The notes beneath the pieces were generated by a model. The model saw only the letters and a program-made list of their open reading frames with translations, was not told where the DNA came from and did not search any database. DNA of 64,000 bases from Limonium bicolor. Lineage: Eukaryota; Streptophyta; Magnoliopsida; Caryophyllales; Plumbaginaceae. The translations under genes were made by a program, and so were the position numbers. The DNA lies in contig CM041783.1 in the NCBI GenBank assembly GCA_023374045.1, forward strand, positions 126,109,503 through 126,173,502, written 5' to 3'. This document shows positions 12,657 to 26,400 of this stretch, piece by piece (within the stretch, counting starts at the first letter, position 1; each line of letters opens with the position of its first letter).

Positions 12657-14349
12657 CTGACAAAAAAAAAAAAGAAAGATATTTAAATAATAATGATATA
12701 TATATATGTGTGTATATGTATATATATGTATATGTATGTGTATATCCACATATACATGTACATGTAAGAAAGTAAACCTAAGTTAAGTAAGAAAGTAAAA
12801 CTTAAGGTAAAGAAAAGTAAATAAGTAATGTGTAAGTATAAGAAGTGTGAGGACATAGTAAGTACGAATTAAGTAATAATAGTTAGATTGATCATTTGAA
12901 TGTATGTATATCATAGGATTTGAATTGTGAATACCGGAGGAACGTTGGGATACAAGTACCACGGTGAAAGGTATGATTTCTTCATGCCCTGTATCCTAAT
13001 CTGGTTACCCCGATTTGTGTGCTTATTTGACCACCAATAAGATAAATGCACGAACCGGACTAAATTGCACATACTTGTGTTTGTTTACATTGTTCTTGGT
13101 AAGTTTCCCTTGAACAATAGTTTGTATAATTCATGAAATATATATATATGAATGATGATGTGGTGTAACTGAATCTTGTATTGTACTTATGTATTGTATT
13201 GTATTTCGTACGAACGTATATTGAGCAATGTATTCGTGAATGTGGCTTGAGTGTTGACTTGTGCTAATTCCTAACTAACTAACTCCTAACTTAAGTGAGT
13301 AAATTGGAATGAGTACAAGTCCGATATAGCTTCGGCCACGCGTGAGGATGAGGTGACACAAGAGGTTGGATCCGATTCCTGGTTCGTAAGCTGGTCCACG
13401 GCCCAAATCCCTTAAGTGGGTAGCATCCTGGATTAGTGAACCAAGTAAATCCCGTGGTGGACGGGACGGAGTAGTCCCCGGGCCGGAGGTCCCGACGACT
13501 TAACATGAGTAAGAGTAAGAGTAAGCAAGTATGGATGAGTATGAGAATGAGTATGTATGTGTATGTATGAAGTAATGAGTAAAAGAGTAATCTCCACCCG
13601 ATTAACCCGGGTGGACCAATGAAGCTAACCCGTATTGTAAATTGTGTATGTATTGTGTATGTGTAATTCGGAAAAAGGTAAGTATGTATTGAATGGCTTA
13701 TGTTGTACTTCTTGTATGTAATGAAGTGTATGCATGTGTGTATGCCTTGAGTAATGTATAGTAATACTATGTATAAGAGCATGTATGCATGTATGTTTGA
13801 ATGAAATCAACCGCATGTATTCGACCAAGTGGTCGGCGTACCCTCACTAGTACGCGGTAGGGTATGCGGTTATCATGCTCGGCGAAAGCTGACCCCTTCG
13901 GGGGACATTTTTAGTGTGCAGGTACCCGAAACGAATATGGTCAAGGAAGAGACCGGAGCACACCTGGTATTTGGAAGTAAGTAGCGTGTGAGGAACGGGT
14001 AGTAAGTAGTCTCTTAGTGAGTATGCACAAACTGGAAGAGGTATTATACTTGTATAAGGATCCTAGTAAACTCGGTATGTAAATTATATTGTATAGCACT
14101 TGGAGTATTGTGTTGAATGAAGTTCTAGTATTTGATTTGGTAATTTGGAGTATGTATTGAAGTGTGTAGTACTCGGGATTCCGCGGTCCATCAGACCGAG
14201 CTGTATGTAGAGGTAGTAGCCTGTTAGGTCACGTGGTGACTAAACGGCATTGTATCACCCATTGTATGAGTATATTCCGCTGCGTGTATCTGATATGTAT
14301 GGAGATTGGACGGTAAGCACTGTACTAATGGTAGGGGTGTTACAAAAAG

Positions 14350-14377
14350 TGGTATCAGAGCGTAGTATCGCTCTGAT
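14350..14377 (+). promoter_or_regulatory. Primer-binding site (initiator tRNA-Met) with overlapping inverted repeat (B)
   Basis: TGGTATCAGAGC at 14350-14361, five bases after the LTR. A perfect 9-bp inverted repeat, ATCAGAGCG (14354-14362) and CGCTCTGAT (14369-14377) around loop TAGTAT, overlaps it. The arms are identical to those of A. Confidence 0.88.
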
Positions 14378-15310
14378 GACTGGAAATACCGAGTCTAGGA
14401 ATACCGAGTTAGGAATTAGAAGCCTAGGGCTAAGGGCTGAGTGTTAGCATTAGAGATAGGCTAGTTAGGAACTACCGGTGAGTACCGGATACCTACAATA
14501 CCAGTCCCGCCCGCCGCGAACCCCACTGTATAACTTGGGAAAGGACGCCAGAGAGAGGAGAGTCCTCTCATACTCGGGGAAACCCGATCTGGCAGTTGTG
14601 AAGCAATCACACTGTAAACAAGAACCGACATATAGTAAATTCCAGGGATTGGAAGCCCGGAAATGGATCCCGGTTAAACCACAATACCCGCACTCCATAG
14701 CGGTGGAACGAGCACTCCAACCACGAGGAGGCTGCAACTTACAACGCATGGGGCGACGTGCTTAGCAGTCGCGAGACCTAGCTAGACAACCAGCAGTAGG
14801 AAAGAAGCACTAACTGTGCAATGAAATGGAAAAGGGAGTAATAACAGAAAACCGAGACACAAGTCTACGGGATAGTAATATTTGAACAATACCACTAACG
14901 GTATGCTAGCCGACTAGGATATAGTCGGGAGCAGTTGAACTCTAGAATTACAACACCACTAAGGTTGCAATACCTGGCTAATAGCTCAGACAACTATAAT
15001 AACAACCATGAGATATGATCCAATAGGACTACAAGAGTAGTGCCTAAACAAGGAAGACTCAGTGACCGCCACTGATGGGTGGGAACGAGCCACAAGGAGC
15101 GACACTAAACCAAATAGAACGGGAACTCCAAGGAGTGGAGGAGTACCCGGGTCTACGGCAGCCATGTCTGACCACCTAGAAGCTACCTAAAGGAGCGAGT
15201 ATACCAATTGAAGATCAATAAGATCAAAGGAAGAGTCGACAAGACTAACAAACACCAATGGAAACCCTACCAAGATTAGCATAAGGTTACCCAAAAACCA
15301 CCAGTACCAC

Positions 15311-15330
15311 GCACTTGCCACGGCAAGTGC
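15311..15330. repeat. 9-bp inverted repeat in leader region (B)
   Basis: GCACTTGCC/GGCAAGTGC with centre AC, about 960 bases downstream of the PBS. In A, read in element sense, the arms are identical but the centre is GT. Confidence 0.8.
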
Positions 15331-18300
15331 AGTAAAGACAAGGATATGTAAGGAACACTAACACGTCACAAGTACATAGTAATGTACGGTGACGGAACGA
15401 AACAACCACAGGATCAAACATCCTAAAACTGAAGGAATGGAACCTTGGAAAGGCCTAACGGCCCGACCACTGTATTTAGAACATACCAGTCAGCGAGAGG
15501 CTAGACTTGGTCAAGACCTCAAACATGGCTATGCCATGAAAGATTTCTTTTAACACCGAACCATTATTTTTAAAACCCAAAATTTTCTTTTCAAAACCTC
15601 AAACCTCTTTTAAAAACCTTGGATTTTAAAACCGAACCAACATGATTATGGTGAGTATCATAGATTGATACAAGAGGAGTTGACAATAGAATACTTCACC
15701 TAGGCGTGTGACGAACGCTACGAGTGTACCCGTTACGGGATGTGGGACAACCGCACTCCGAAGGAGCTTGCGGGCCCGACATATAGTTGGGTAAGTGGCA
15801 ACGTATCAACATGGTACCCACGTATGTGCACGGTAGTGTACGACACACGGGAGTAGTCAGCTCCGTTCTACGGACCATCAGTGAGTTCAAACCAGAACAA
15901 CTGGACACCTCAGACAATTCAGCATAAAGGAACTCAGAAGACCCATCTGAAGATAAGGAGTAAGAACTAGGAAGTGCAAAAGGCACAGACTAAACAGTAT
16001 AGACATTGGATATGTCTCAAATAATCTAAGCAATTACCTGACAGCTGGATGGAATGCCCGCCTAAACACATGAAGGCGAATGCCTAATGTGAACCTAACA
16101 ATGCTCAACAAACGGGACAGAACTCCCAAGAGCAACCCCAAGATTACCACAAGTACACTCCATCATTGAAGGGGATATCAAACCTAGTCCTAAGCACTAG
16201 GAGCAAGTGTAAACAGTCTACCCAAGAACGGGAGACGTTACAACCCAAAGGGACGACTCAGACAATACCATAAGACGGTATAGAGGACGACACACGTTAT
16301 AACATTAGCCGGATGTAACGGCACAGCCACCAACACCCAGGAGCGATCCTTGAAGGGTGTCTGCGTTAATAAACAGTCGAACAACCGTAATGACATGAGC
16401 ACGGGAGCTAAAACGAACACTCGGTTAGGACACCGAAGGGATTTCACTTAACAGGAAATGCCCTAAAATACTGAGAGGCACCTATTAACACCTGATTGCC
16501 TAAAGGGTCTCCTATGAACGGAAGCGTGATGCCACGACTTACCATGGAGCCCAATAATATCTCCAACCTATGACGGTATACAAGGAGTGGAAACATGTAT
16601 AAACAGCTTGCAAAAAGCATAGCTTGCAGCAATACGACTCAGAAGTTGTAAACCAAATACGTTATATAAGCTTAACGGTTGCAAAACCGGCACCAATTGC
16701 TAACAAGACCTACAAGAGATATTGCCTCATACGACAAGAAATCAACAACTGGACCATAAATCCAACCCAACATCCTGAGTGGCTTGTAGTAATGGCCACC
16801 TCAGTGTCACTGTCACTAGAGCACCAGTCTAGTATACAGCTGACGGAGTTAAATACCCCTCATGCCTTCTGTAGCAATTGTACACAGAGGCATAAGAATC
16901 ATGATAATGCCAACAATGGCCTAGTCCACACTTGGACACTACGAGAACCAAGGGAAAGTACCCCTCGTTAACCGAAGACCACCAAGGTGGTGAAGATGTG
17001 AATCCTTAGAAAGGTTTCCATCTATTATAACAGTAAAGCCTACGCATATAGATATTGCCAAGAGGCGATGGAATCAGGAAATGAGATTTCCAAACCATTA
17101 CGACTTAAGGGAGTAAGTATACTCCTCATGCACCCAAGCATGTGGTGAACCATTACATAAATACTCACATGGTAACCTTGTCATGAGACCTATGAGTGGC
17201 AACAACCTCTCAACCAGAACTTCATTTACCAATGATAGAACGGGACTAGAAAACCCTTGAAGTTTCACGGGATGTCCTGGTGATATACATACAAGCAAAA
17301 CTACACAGCCATAGCCTAACCAATGCTCAGCACCGAAAGGCAATAATTAACAAAGCAGTTAATGTGAACGCACACTGAACACCATGAATGACCAGCGCTC
17401 AAGAGAGCTTGTAACCCGATAAACTACTTCATCCGTTATCAACCAAGATACTTGGTAAATTATATCATAAATGATGATAAAATGTGAGGTAAGCTAACCT
17501 ACACATAAAGCGTAATTGAATAAAACATCTCCACATTGCGGAAATAATCACATTGTGGTATGCTACGACAACCGTCATACACTCGAACATTGGAAACCCC
17601 AGGGTATACATACCATAAGGGAATGGTGCCAATGACAATGGCAACGAGTAAAGAGGAACTACCACAGTAACAGAACAGTAAAGACAATGTTGTACAGTGA
17701 GTAAGAACACGGTGCGCAACAAGCGACCGCTATGAGGGAGTAGTTAAGTAATAAACGGAGTATAAGTGTGAGATGACACACAGAAATATTCTTTCCTATC
17801 ACATAAGTGACTTACTGTCAAGCGTTTACGCCTCTGCACTCTGTATGACTGAGTGTTTGGTATTGCACTTGTGCAGCTAATGATCTAATGAGATGGCTAG
17901 GGATATGGAGAATGTAAACCGTAGTAAACCTTTTCTTTTCACCAACAAACACGGCATAAGCCAGTTAAGCAAGCTTAGCAACAAACCGTGCGGCCTAAGG
18001 CCAAAGAAGCACGAAGAGTGTACAATACACTAACAATCACAAAGTGTGAATTCCAATGGAATGAGGAGTGAAAAGAGACTTAAGAAAGTCACTAGGACCG
18101 ACGCATAGAAATGCAAGGTCATACAAGTAAAGAACACTTGTACTGAACCAGAAGAACTGGTGTAATTCAGAAGCTATGACAACAGAGGAAGTGCTACAAC
18201 TAAGTAGTGACTTAACCTCGCCCGACAATAAGTCGGAAGAGCTTAATGAATAATCGTGGAAGCATAAATAGCATGTGCAGTAGATTACCAGAAGCTGGTT

Positions 18301-18716
18301 ATAATCTTAAACTCGTTGAGTTCAAACACGGTAAAAGGATACCGCATTTGTGTAGTAAACCTTATTCCCATAATAGATGGATAAGAAGGTGATGTATAAC
18401 ACATTAATGATAACACGAAGGGTAAGTAACCCAAGCTATCAGGGTCGCGCAGCAGAAGCTAGTGGGCCCTAGCTAGGAGACAATATACCTAGTGAGTATA
18501 ATACAATGGCTATTAAAGCCTTGAAGCCTAATAGGCTAGAACGAAATTAATGATGAGTTAAATAAACTCATATGGAACTCTGGGTGCAAAGACTAAACCA
18601 TTGGCATGGTTAAGACCCTTTGACCAGAGCGTACTCTATAGTATACCGTAGTGAAGCTAAACGCTTCAGTTTGCCCAAAGGATTAAACCAAAGTTTAATA
18701 ATAATAAAACATGGTA

Positions 18717-18755
18717 GATTACGTGGGCGTAATCCCTTTTAAGGGGGGTAGAGCG
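18717..18755 (+). promoter_or_regulatory. Internal polypurine tract with hairpin (B)
   Basis: GATTACG (18717-18723), loop TGGG, CGTAATC (18728-18734), then CCTTTTAAGGGGGGTAGAGCG. About 1.2 kb upstream of the terminal PPT. Same module as in A, C and D. Confidence 0.72.
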
Positions 18756-19357
18756 AAAACCGCTTAATGTAAGTTTTATGAGTAAAACACTTAAACGTAA
18801 TGTGCATAGCACAAATGAGAATCAAATGATGATTGGTACTAGGTTAAACAAACATAAGTACTCATTCATATTGTAATTATGGTAACTAGGCATTAAACAT
18901 GCAAATACCATAGGGTGAATATACCCATCTTGTAACACCAGTGTAAGAGTATTGGTAAAGAAGAATAATGAGTAGTGGACGGAGCCCCACAAGTATTGTA
19001 ACCTTTGAAGAAGTAGTACGAAATGAATGAGGATAGTAGATGAGTGAAGTTTATGAGTAGTGGAATCGTAAGTAAAATATGTGAAACAATTGAAGCCAAC
19101 TAAATCTTATAATGTAGTATTCTTAGTTAGAATATAGAGATGATGGTGAGTAATGGATGGAAGCAGTGAAGGTTGATGAAATGAGCATTAGGATTGAACC
19201 ATGGAGTAAAGCATTTGGGAAGTAGAGTGAGGATGATTGATGGATTGATTCCATCCTTTGGAGATGTATGAATTCGTAATTACGACTAGAAAGAGTAAAA
19301 AGATAGAAAATGAAAACAATTAAATTATTTGTTTGATTGAACCTGATGTGGGAAGTC

Positions 19358-19480
19358 GAACTTGATCCTGATCAGATCAAGGGAAACCGAACACAAATTG
19401 GGGTGGAAAGATAGTTCAACACTGATGCTGATCACATCAGGGTCGAATGATTCTTGAAGCTCCCCTCAAGTGGTCACAAG
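19358..19480 (+). other. Conserved 120-nt non-coding block (B)
   Basis: Shares long runs with A and C (ACACAAATTGGGGTGGAA; AGTTCAACACTGATGCTGAT) although the flanks are diverged. The first stem is CTTGATC/GATCAAG, extended by one pair compared with A and C. About 490 bases upstream of the 3' LTR. Confidence 0.8.
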
Positions 19481-19936
19481 AATCACACTAGGATAGAAGT
19501 AATGAATATAAATTGGAATTTGGAATCGTATGTTTTAGGAAAATTTAATTGGTAGTAGTGAGAGAATTTCCTTTAGTATGGGAATGAGGATCTGTAGAAG
19601 TGTGTACCGGAGAAGATAGTAGTGTAGTATGTCGTATTATTCCAAAGGCAACAGGACATAGAGGAGTCCTGTGTCGAGATGAACGAGTGCCTATGGGATT
19701 GTGATGTGTATTGCATTGCTTTGGGGATAGCTTTGCACTGTATGTATGTATAAAGTTTGTAATGAGGAACCGGACGGTAGATAGTAACATGGATTGGAGT
19801 AATTATTGTACATTGGTATGGTATGGAAAGGAGAAACATTGAGTAATGAATTTGGGAATGGTAAGGAGGAGGAATGTATGGCTTCGGTATTAGGCAAGTA
19901 TAAATGAGTAAGTATAGTAATCCCGTAACATTGAAC

Positions 19937-19971
19937 AACTTTGAGGACAAAGTTTTTTAAGGGGGGTAGAT
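19937..19971 (+). promoter_or_regulatory. Terminal polypurine tract with hairpin (B)
   Basis: AACTTTG (19937-19943), loop AGGA, CAAAGTT (19948-19954), then TTTTAAGGGGGGTAGA directly before the 3' LTR. The stem differs from that of A (AACTTCG/CGAAGTT) by a compensated pair. Confidence 0.8.
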
Positions 19972-21910
19972 TGAAATACCCCGCACTTAAATATAGGGAT
20001 TAAGATTAATCTAATACGTAATTAAAGGCTTGATGACGCCTAAGTAATATTGGTAAGGAAGAATAAATCCAAAAGAAATAAAGAAATGCTTAAAAAGCGA
20101 AAACGCTAAATAGGCGTTAAATAACCATAGGAGGTACGAGACCTCGGTTAGCGTATTATAAGGATTCTAAAGGCTTAATTAAGTCTAAATAAATACTAGG
20201 GAACAAATCCCGAAGAAAACGGATCCTTAAAATGGATTAAAAGCATTACCGAATCTTAAAGCGCGTTTTTCGAGGTAACTGGGAAAACGTGTCTTTAAGC
20301 GGGTCGAATAGGCTCGTAACAATTTTGGTCAACTAAATAATCATTAATAAATATTAGTGAAGCTTTAGGACCAATAAAATCAATAAAACGAGAGATTAGT
20401 AAAAACTGTCAAAAACGGTAAGTTGTGGGGTAGAAGTATAAATAGCACAAACTTATGTGTCCAATATTGTAAATAAAATTTTAAAACCCCCTTGGTCTAT
20501 GTGTGCTGTCCGATTTTTACATATATACACACACACACTCTCTCATTTTCTTATTTGTGTCTAATACACTAGAGGACAAAACCATAAAGAGAGTAAAAAG
20601 CAAATATTTTCCTCTCTCTCTCCTACTCCCTCCTAGTCTCACGTGAACACACCCCTCTCACCCTCTCTTTTCTTTCTTCCCTACCTCATGCGATTTCCAT
20701 GGCTGCTTGAGAGAACCCCCACAAGCTCTACCTTCTCTCCTCTTGTTACTCCCTCAAAACTCTTCCAAAAATTATAAAAACTACACCATTGGAATCCTCT
20801 CACCAAGGGCTACATTTCTATCTTTCCAAAATTCGAAACACCCATTTTCGTTTTTATGGGTATGTTCCATTTGGAGTTCCAAGACCACCATTAGAAGGCC
20901 CTTGTTCTCCTTGTTCTTTTGAGGTAAAAATCTCTTCAAAACTCCATTGTTTTTCTAGCCTCAAAGGCAAAACGAAAATCTAGCTAAAACCTTGTTTGGT
21001 TTCTTTGCACTCTAGCCGATTTTGGCTTGTTGAAGGGGTTGGAAATCTTGTTCTTGAACCACTCCAAACAGCACTTGCACCCTTGGAAGGTAATAAATTT
21101 TCTAAACCCTAAAACCTAGATTAGAACTTGATTAATGGTTAGGGCTAGTTTTTAGTATTGAATGGTGTATATGAATGGTTGTAGTGCTAGTGGATTGAGA
21201 TTACAAAACCGGAAGAGAGAGAGAAGGAGAAGAAAGAAGAAGAAAGGAAATCTAGAGAAGAAACAAGGTAAGAATGCTCACCCTTGTGTAAGCCTTGTAT
21301 ATGTAATGTAACAGATTTTAAGGAATGGAAATGTGTATTGTAAAATGGTAATGTATTAGTAATGTAATGTGTAAGAGAATATAAGTATTATGAAGCTTTA
21401 AAAGATGTGTAAACTCATTGAAAACAGATTGGGACTTAGTGTTTGAGTGCAGGAGTTTTTATGATGTTTTAGTATTGGTATTGTATATGGGAGCTTGTAT
21501 GTATCGGTTGTTGTAAACAGGTGAATTGGTTATTGATGTGAGTGTAGACAATGTGGTGAGTGTATAAAAATACAAGGGAGACTATGGCAAAATTGCCTAG
21601 GAATAGAACACTTAGAGAATTAAAACTAGGTGACTAATGTGAGTGTGTAACAGATTTTGATTAAGGAAAACAGAGGGTAAGTTGAGAGAGATGAATAATG
21701 TATTCTAATACATTAGGAGTGTTAGAAATGCCAATAGAAGAGGGAGATGTAGAAGGGGAGTGTAAGTGTGAAAATCTGTAGCAAAAGGGTATAGAATGTA
21801 TGGAGAAGTTAGGAAAGGTTAGTGTGTAAGCATTGGTAAAAAGGAGAGTTGGACTTGGGTATAGATGTTGTAGTTGCTTGGAAATGAATTGGAATGGTAG
21901 GATGGCATTA
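19972..21910 (+). repeat. Element B 3' LTR, truncated
   Basis: Aligns with 10193-12146 of the 5' LTR, including the TATA box (20437). It ends in GGATGGCATTA, fused to CGTAGTGGTCC of the A LTR. TTA is present at the break in both parents, a 3-bp microhomology. The palindrome array and LTR-end module of this copy are missing. Confidence 0.87.
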
Positions 21911-23479
21911 CGTAGTGGTCCGGGACTTGGTCCCTTACTTAGGTCCGGACCTATACCAAACAAATCCCCTCGGTTACTTTTAATGGGGTGGTCCGGGACT
22001 TCACCCAAGTCCTAAGTCCCAACCATTCTAAGCAAATTCTCTCGGACAGTTTAAGGGATTGGTCCGGGTCCTTGGACAAGAACCAAGTCCCGGACCTACG
22101 ACCACGTACAATTTCTCGACTTAATTTTGACATATGGTCCGGGACTTGTCCCATGACTTAGGTCCCGGACCCAATATACAGAAGCGACGTATTGGAATTT
22201 TTCATGCTCTGCTGCGCAAGTTCTTTACACCTATCAGATATATAAACTTCCCAGTACACTTTTATACTCAAAACTTCACCAAATATACACCACATAACAA
22301 CGTAGTGCACAATTTAAATGCATAAATCTTAAACACTGAATTTCCACAATATATTTGCCTTTCACCTGTAAATACAAACAGCAGTACGTATGTCCCTTAC
22401 TAGTCTCTTTGAGAACATTTTCTAAGTCATTACCTTTGGCTCTTTAGGTAGTTTCAAAGAAACGTAAGTTTATTTTCCAAAGGAATTTAAGCTACCTTTG
22501 GTTAACATAAAACATGGAAGAAACACCACTTTTCTTTGAGTTTCCATACCTTGAAGCAAAGGAGAATAATAATACGTGAAAAGGTGAACTCAAGCTCCTT
22601 CCATGGAGATTCCTCTTGGCACAAAGTGGAGCTCTTGAAGATTTGAAGGGACTAAGTCGAAGAGCTTGATGAAACTAAGAGATCGGTGGTCTCGGTTTTA
22701 GATTTGGATAAGTGAGCTAGAAGTTACATGAATTTGAAGTAGTATGTTGGTGCTGGTGCTGTTCGATCGTGAAAGAGAGAAAGGAAGGAGATGGCTACGT
22801 GAGATAGTAAGGAAATGAGAGAATGAATGATTGTAGTTGCTTTTAAGGATATTTCTCACGTAAAGCAAATAGTGCTTTTTAATTGCTCACTTATTTGCTC
22901 AATTAGCTAACACTGGTGGTGACTCACCACCTGCTGACCGACCCCCATTTAATAAAAGGGGTTATTTAGCCTTTATTGCACAATTAATTTACATATATTA
23001 CATATATTACAAAACTAGCTTATTTTAGTTACTATTCATAACAACAAGACACGTAGAAACGCAATTCTTACTTCCCCATTAATTAAACTTACAAATGTGA
23101 TACTAATAGTACACATATTAATTAAAGAGTAATGATGGACATTTAGCCATTCAAAACTCATTTACAAGACAATTTTTCAAAAACGTGCTTTATGACTCCT
23201 TTAAGCACATTTTGTGTTTTAACTTGTTTTCAAGCTCGGTTTATCTTTGGTAATTGATTTAATAGGCTCATTAATAAATAAGTAAGGTCTTGGTAAGTTT
23301 ATTAAGTCTTAATCAAGACCATCCCAAGTTTAGAGCATATTTCGCCCTTTATTGCCTTTAAGGCATTTAACTGTATTTACTTATCTTTTAAATTGTTTAC
23401 CAATATTACTAAGACTCTTTTTAGTCTTAATAATTATTATTTAACGTTTAAACAACATACCAAGGTTTGGGGTATTTCA
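21911..23479 (-). repeat. Middle A LTR, remainder
   Basis: Corresponds to 3675-5250 of the left LTR, ending GGTATTTCA at 23479. It starts six bases before the four-hairpin array (21917-22171). It also holds the GGTGGTGA-centred dyad at 22915-22931. The LTR section equivalent to 1899-3674 is missing between 10192 and 21911. Confidence 0.87.
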
Positions 23480-26400
23480 GTCTACCCCCTTAAAAGAACT
23501 TCGTCCCCGAAGTTCACACTTCCCACATATCATTGGTTTAGAATACGGGAATTACTTATATATAAAACACTTCCATAACCAACACACCTTACACCACAAC
23601 CTCGGACTTGAAGGTCGGGTTCACATACACATCCATCCATAACATATCATTCTCACATAATACCTCGGACTCAATGGTCCGGGTACCTTAACAGTATTGT
23701 ACTCACACCACAACCCTTAGACTCTCAGGTCTGGGCAACATAACCACCTTTGGACTCATAGGCCAAGTAACATAATCAATTCCGAACTAAACCATAAAGA
23801 CTCAAGGTCAAAGTAATATTTATTACACATATCACACAACATGCCTTAGCACGTATAACAAATAGAAATACCTTTTCCATCTCTTCATGGGCTCGAGTCC
23901 CATGTTGAGTACATACACTGTGATCCCCGCAGAAACCCGGTCGCACTGGACACCTGCTGGTCCCCGTTCCTTTGGGAGATCAAAACATTCACTCAATTGT
24001 TAACATATGTACTTCTCATGTCACCGGTCCGAAGACAAAGGCTCATACGTCCTCAGCTCGTGAGCAAGTACTACAAAAATATTCTTTACCAGGTTAAGTA
24101 AACAGGAGAATCCTTTATTCAAAATATCAATCCACTGTTTTGGAAATACCTATTGATAACCCTTTTGAAAATTCAATACAACTCCAAGTCCAACTTATGC
24201 TCTTTGCATCCTTTCTTAATGGTGTTATTTGTGACCACTTACAGGGAGCTTCAAGAGTCATCCAACCCTGATGTGATCAGCATCAGTGTTGAACTATCCT
24301 TCCACCCCAATTTGTGTTCGGCTTCCCTTGATCGCATGCAAATCAAGTTCCACCTCCCACTTCATTTTCAACCAACAATTAATTCAAGCATATTCCACTT
24401 TCTATCTTTTGATCCTTCTAGTCATAATCATTACATCTCCAAGGGATAGAACTTAGTCTATCAATTACCTCCATTCTCATTTAATCAAGTTACCTAGGGA
24501 ATCTAATTCTTACTAAGTTCCATGTCAGTTTCATACCCTTCGTAAATCACCACACTATATATATATACATGTTTTTAATCAAAACACAATACATCGTGTT
24601 ACATTTGGTATTATGCTAACACACACATTGGGGCTTTAGTTCCCCAGGAGTTTATTTACTCCTTAGTACTTGTACTTACCCACAACCATTACCAAGGTAG
24701 TCACACCTACCACAATAGTATTTCGCATCTTCTGTGCGCAATTACCACCATTTAACCACGCCAACCACCATAACAAATTATTAATCATGCCAACCATCAT
24801 AACAATTATTAATCATGCCAACCATCATAACAATTTATCTTTGTGCTATGCACAACATAGTTCACGTACACTTGTACGGTAAAACACACTAAGCGGTTTT
24901 ACGCTCTACCCCCTTAAAAGGGATTACGCCCACGTAATCAATCACTGAACATGGCTTAAAATGTTCTGCCGTCGTGAAGTGTTTTAACTACCACGCGGTC
25001 TGTTAAAGGATCTTGACCATATTAGCGGTTTAGTTCCTTTACCAAGAATTCTCATTGGAGTTTATCTAACTCATTACCGGTTTCGTTCCTGGCCTATAAG
25101 GCTTCTAGGCATTGATTACTAGCCACTTATTCATATTCGATGCATGGGCTCGCTGGCCTCTGTTGCACAACTCTGGTACTCATAGAGCTAGTTTCCCCAC
25201 TCTTTACTGTTACTGTACTGTACATCTCTTATGTATTACCCTTATCCTGGTAACCATGTTTCTCAACCGAAGCGTGGTATCTCTTACCGTGAGCGAATTC
25301 GGTGAGTTACAAACCTTTCATCTACCTCCATGACAATTTACAGTGTATACTGCTATGTATTTCTCAATTATTGCCTCAATTCCTTTCGACTTACTGCCGG
25401 TTGAGGTTGAGCTACTACCTAACGTGTAGTGCTCTCTCAGTTATTTCCTACACCTGAGGTATATTTCATACCGATATTTGATACTTAGTGCTACTGTAGT
25501 CAATATTTGCCAGTCCTGCTTCCATATTTAGTTCTGTACCAGTATCATTTCATTGATATGACCTTGCATTTCATATGCCTCGGTCTTATAGTGTTATAAT
25601 TCTCTTTGTTCGCCTTCCACAATTATCATCTTCCAAATCCTAGCTATCCCACTCGATCGTTATTGCGCAAACGCAATACCAAAACACTCAGTCATACAGA
25701 GTGCAGAGGCGTAACTCTTGGCAGTAAATCTCTCATGCGATTGCAATAGGAATTCACACTGTGTTTTACTGAGATTCTTGTCTCATAATACCGGCTACTG
25801 GCTTACTGTCCAGCTTATTCATTATAACTTACTGTTGTATCTCCACTGGGTTTAACTCACAACTCTGCTTAATTGTTATACCATCCCTTAATAATATTTA
25901 TACAACGGTCGCTTAGTACACACCGTATCCTCTTTCATTATACAACATCAACTTACACTGCATCCGTTACTATATTCGGCCACCGTTTGGCTGATTTCTG
26001 CATACACTATTTCTCGAGCCTTTATTTTCTTAAGCGTTGTTCGCTACACATTTAACATCACACACCTATGGTGGTTACTACCAGACTTAGTACTCTTCCT
26101 GTCTACACCACTGTTACAAACACTTTCTTTCGTATTATTTTATTCAAATCATCCTGGGGTAATAACAACATGGTTCATCCTCCACATATTTCCTAAACTT
26201 GATCCACACATCTACCGCTTTCGCGGTTTCACCATATCTAGAGGTATCCCCACTCTTTAAACAGTGGTTCGTTCTCCGCTTATTTTCCTGACAACATAAA
26301 CTTCTATAATTGATTCCATTACATGACCTATCTCGCTTGTGGCTTATAAGCCACTGCCTCGAGCTCTGCTCACTAAAGGCTATTACCACACATTTACCTT

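Larger units (their letters stand above)
10193..14344 (+). repeat. Element B 5' LTR
   Basis: 4152 bp with TG...CA ends. Order in sense: AT-rich U3, a TATA box at 10664, a CT-rich likely leader, a palindrome array at 12410-12656, AT/GT microsatellite (12697-12765), then the LTR-end module shared with A, C2, D and G (GTCCATCAGACCGA, TAGCCTGTTAGGTCACGTGG, TTCCGCTGC, GGGTGTTACA). The frames at 10684-11151 and 10917-11123 are not maintained at full length in the 3' LTR copy. Confidence 0.87.
14378..19936 (+). other. Element B internal region (non-coding)
   Basis: About 5.6 kb with no frame above about 125 codons and no recognisable gag, protease, RT, RNase H or integrase motif. The first several hundred bases are alignable by eye with the A internal region. 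The last 1.4 kb is alignable with D (57687-59106). It contains the 9-bp dyad (15311), the internal PPT module (18717) and the 120-nt block (19358). Nothing else recognisable in the middle. Confidence 0.75.
10193..21910 (+). mobile_element. Element B: LARD-like LTR retrotransposon with truncated 3' LTR
   Basis: Plus-oriented. Complete 5' LTR 10193-14344 starting TGAAATACCCC and ending GGGTGTTACA; PBS at 14350; internal region without usable genes; PPT at 19955; 3' LTR from 19972 that breaks off at 21910 after the equivalent of base 12146. It is inserted in the middle LTR of A. About 2.2 kb of its 3' LTR is missing together with the adjoining A LTR (equivalent of 1899-3674), consistent with one deletion. 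Confidence 0.87.

Noticed and set aside
13291..13782. 163-codon minus-strand frame in B LTR
   Set aside because: Translation of AT/GT-rich microsatellite-like LTR sequence (Tyr, His, Thr and Leu runs); no motif.
14350..14361. tRNA gene near 14350 and 54961
   Set aside because: Only the 12-17 bases complementary to tRNA 3' ends are present; these are primer-binding sites.
19545..19950. 125-codon minus-strand frame in B internal region
   Set aside because: Antisense, Tyr/Thr/Ser-rich, not kept in D at the matching place (57720-58130).
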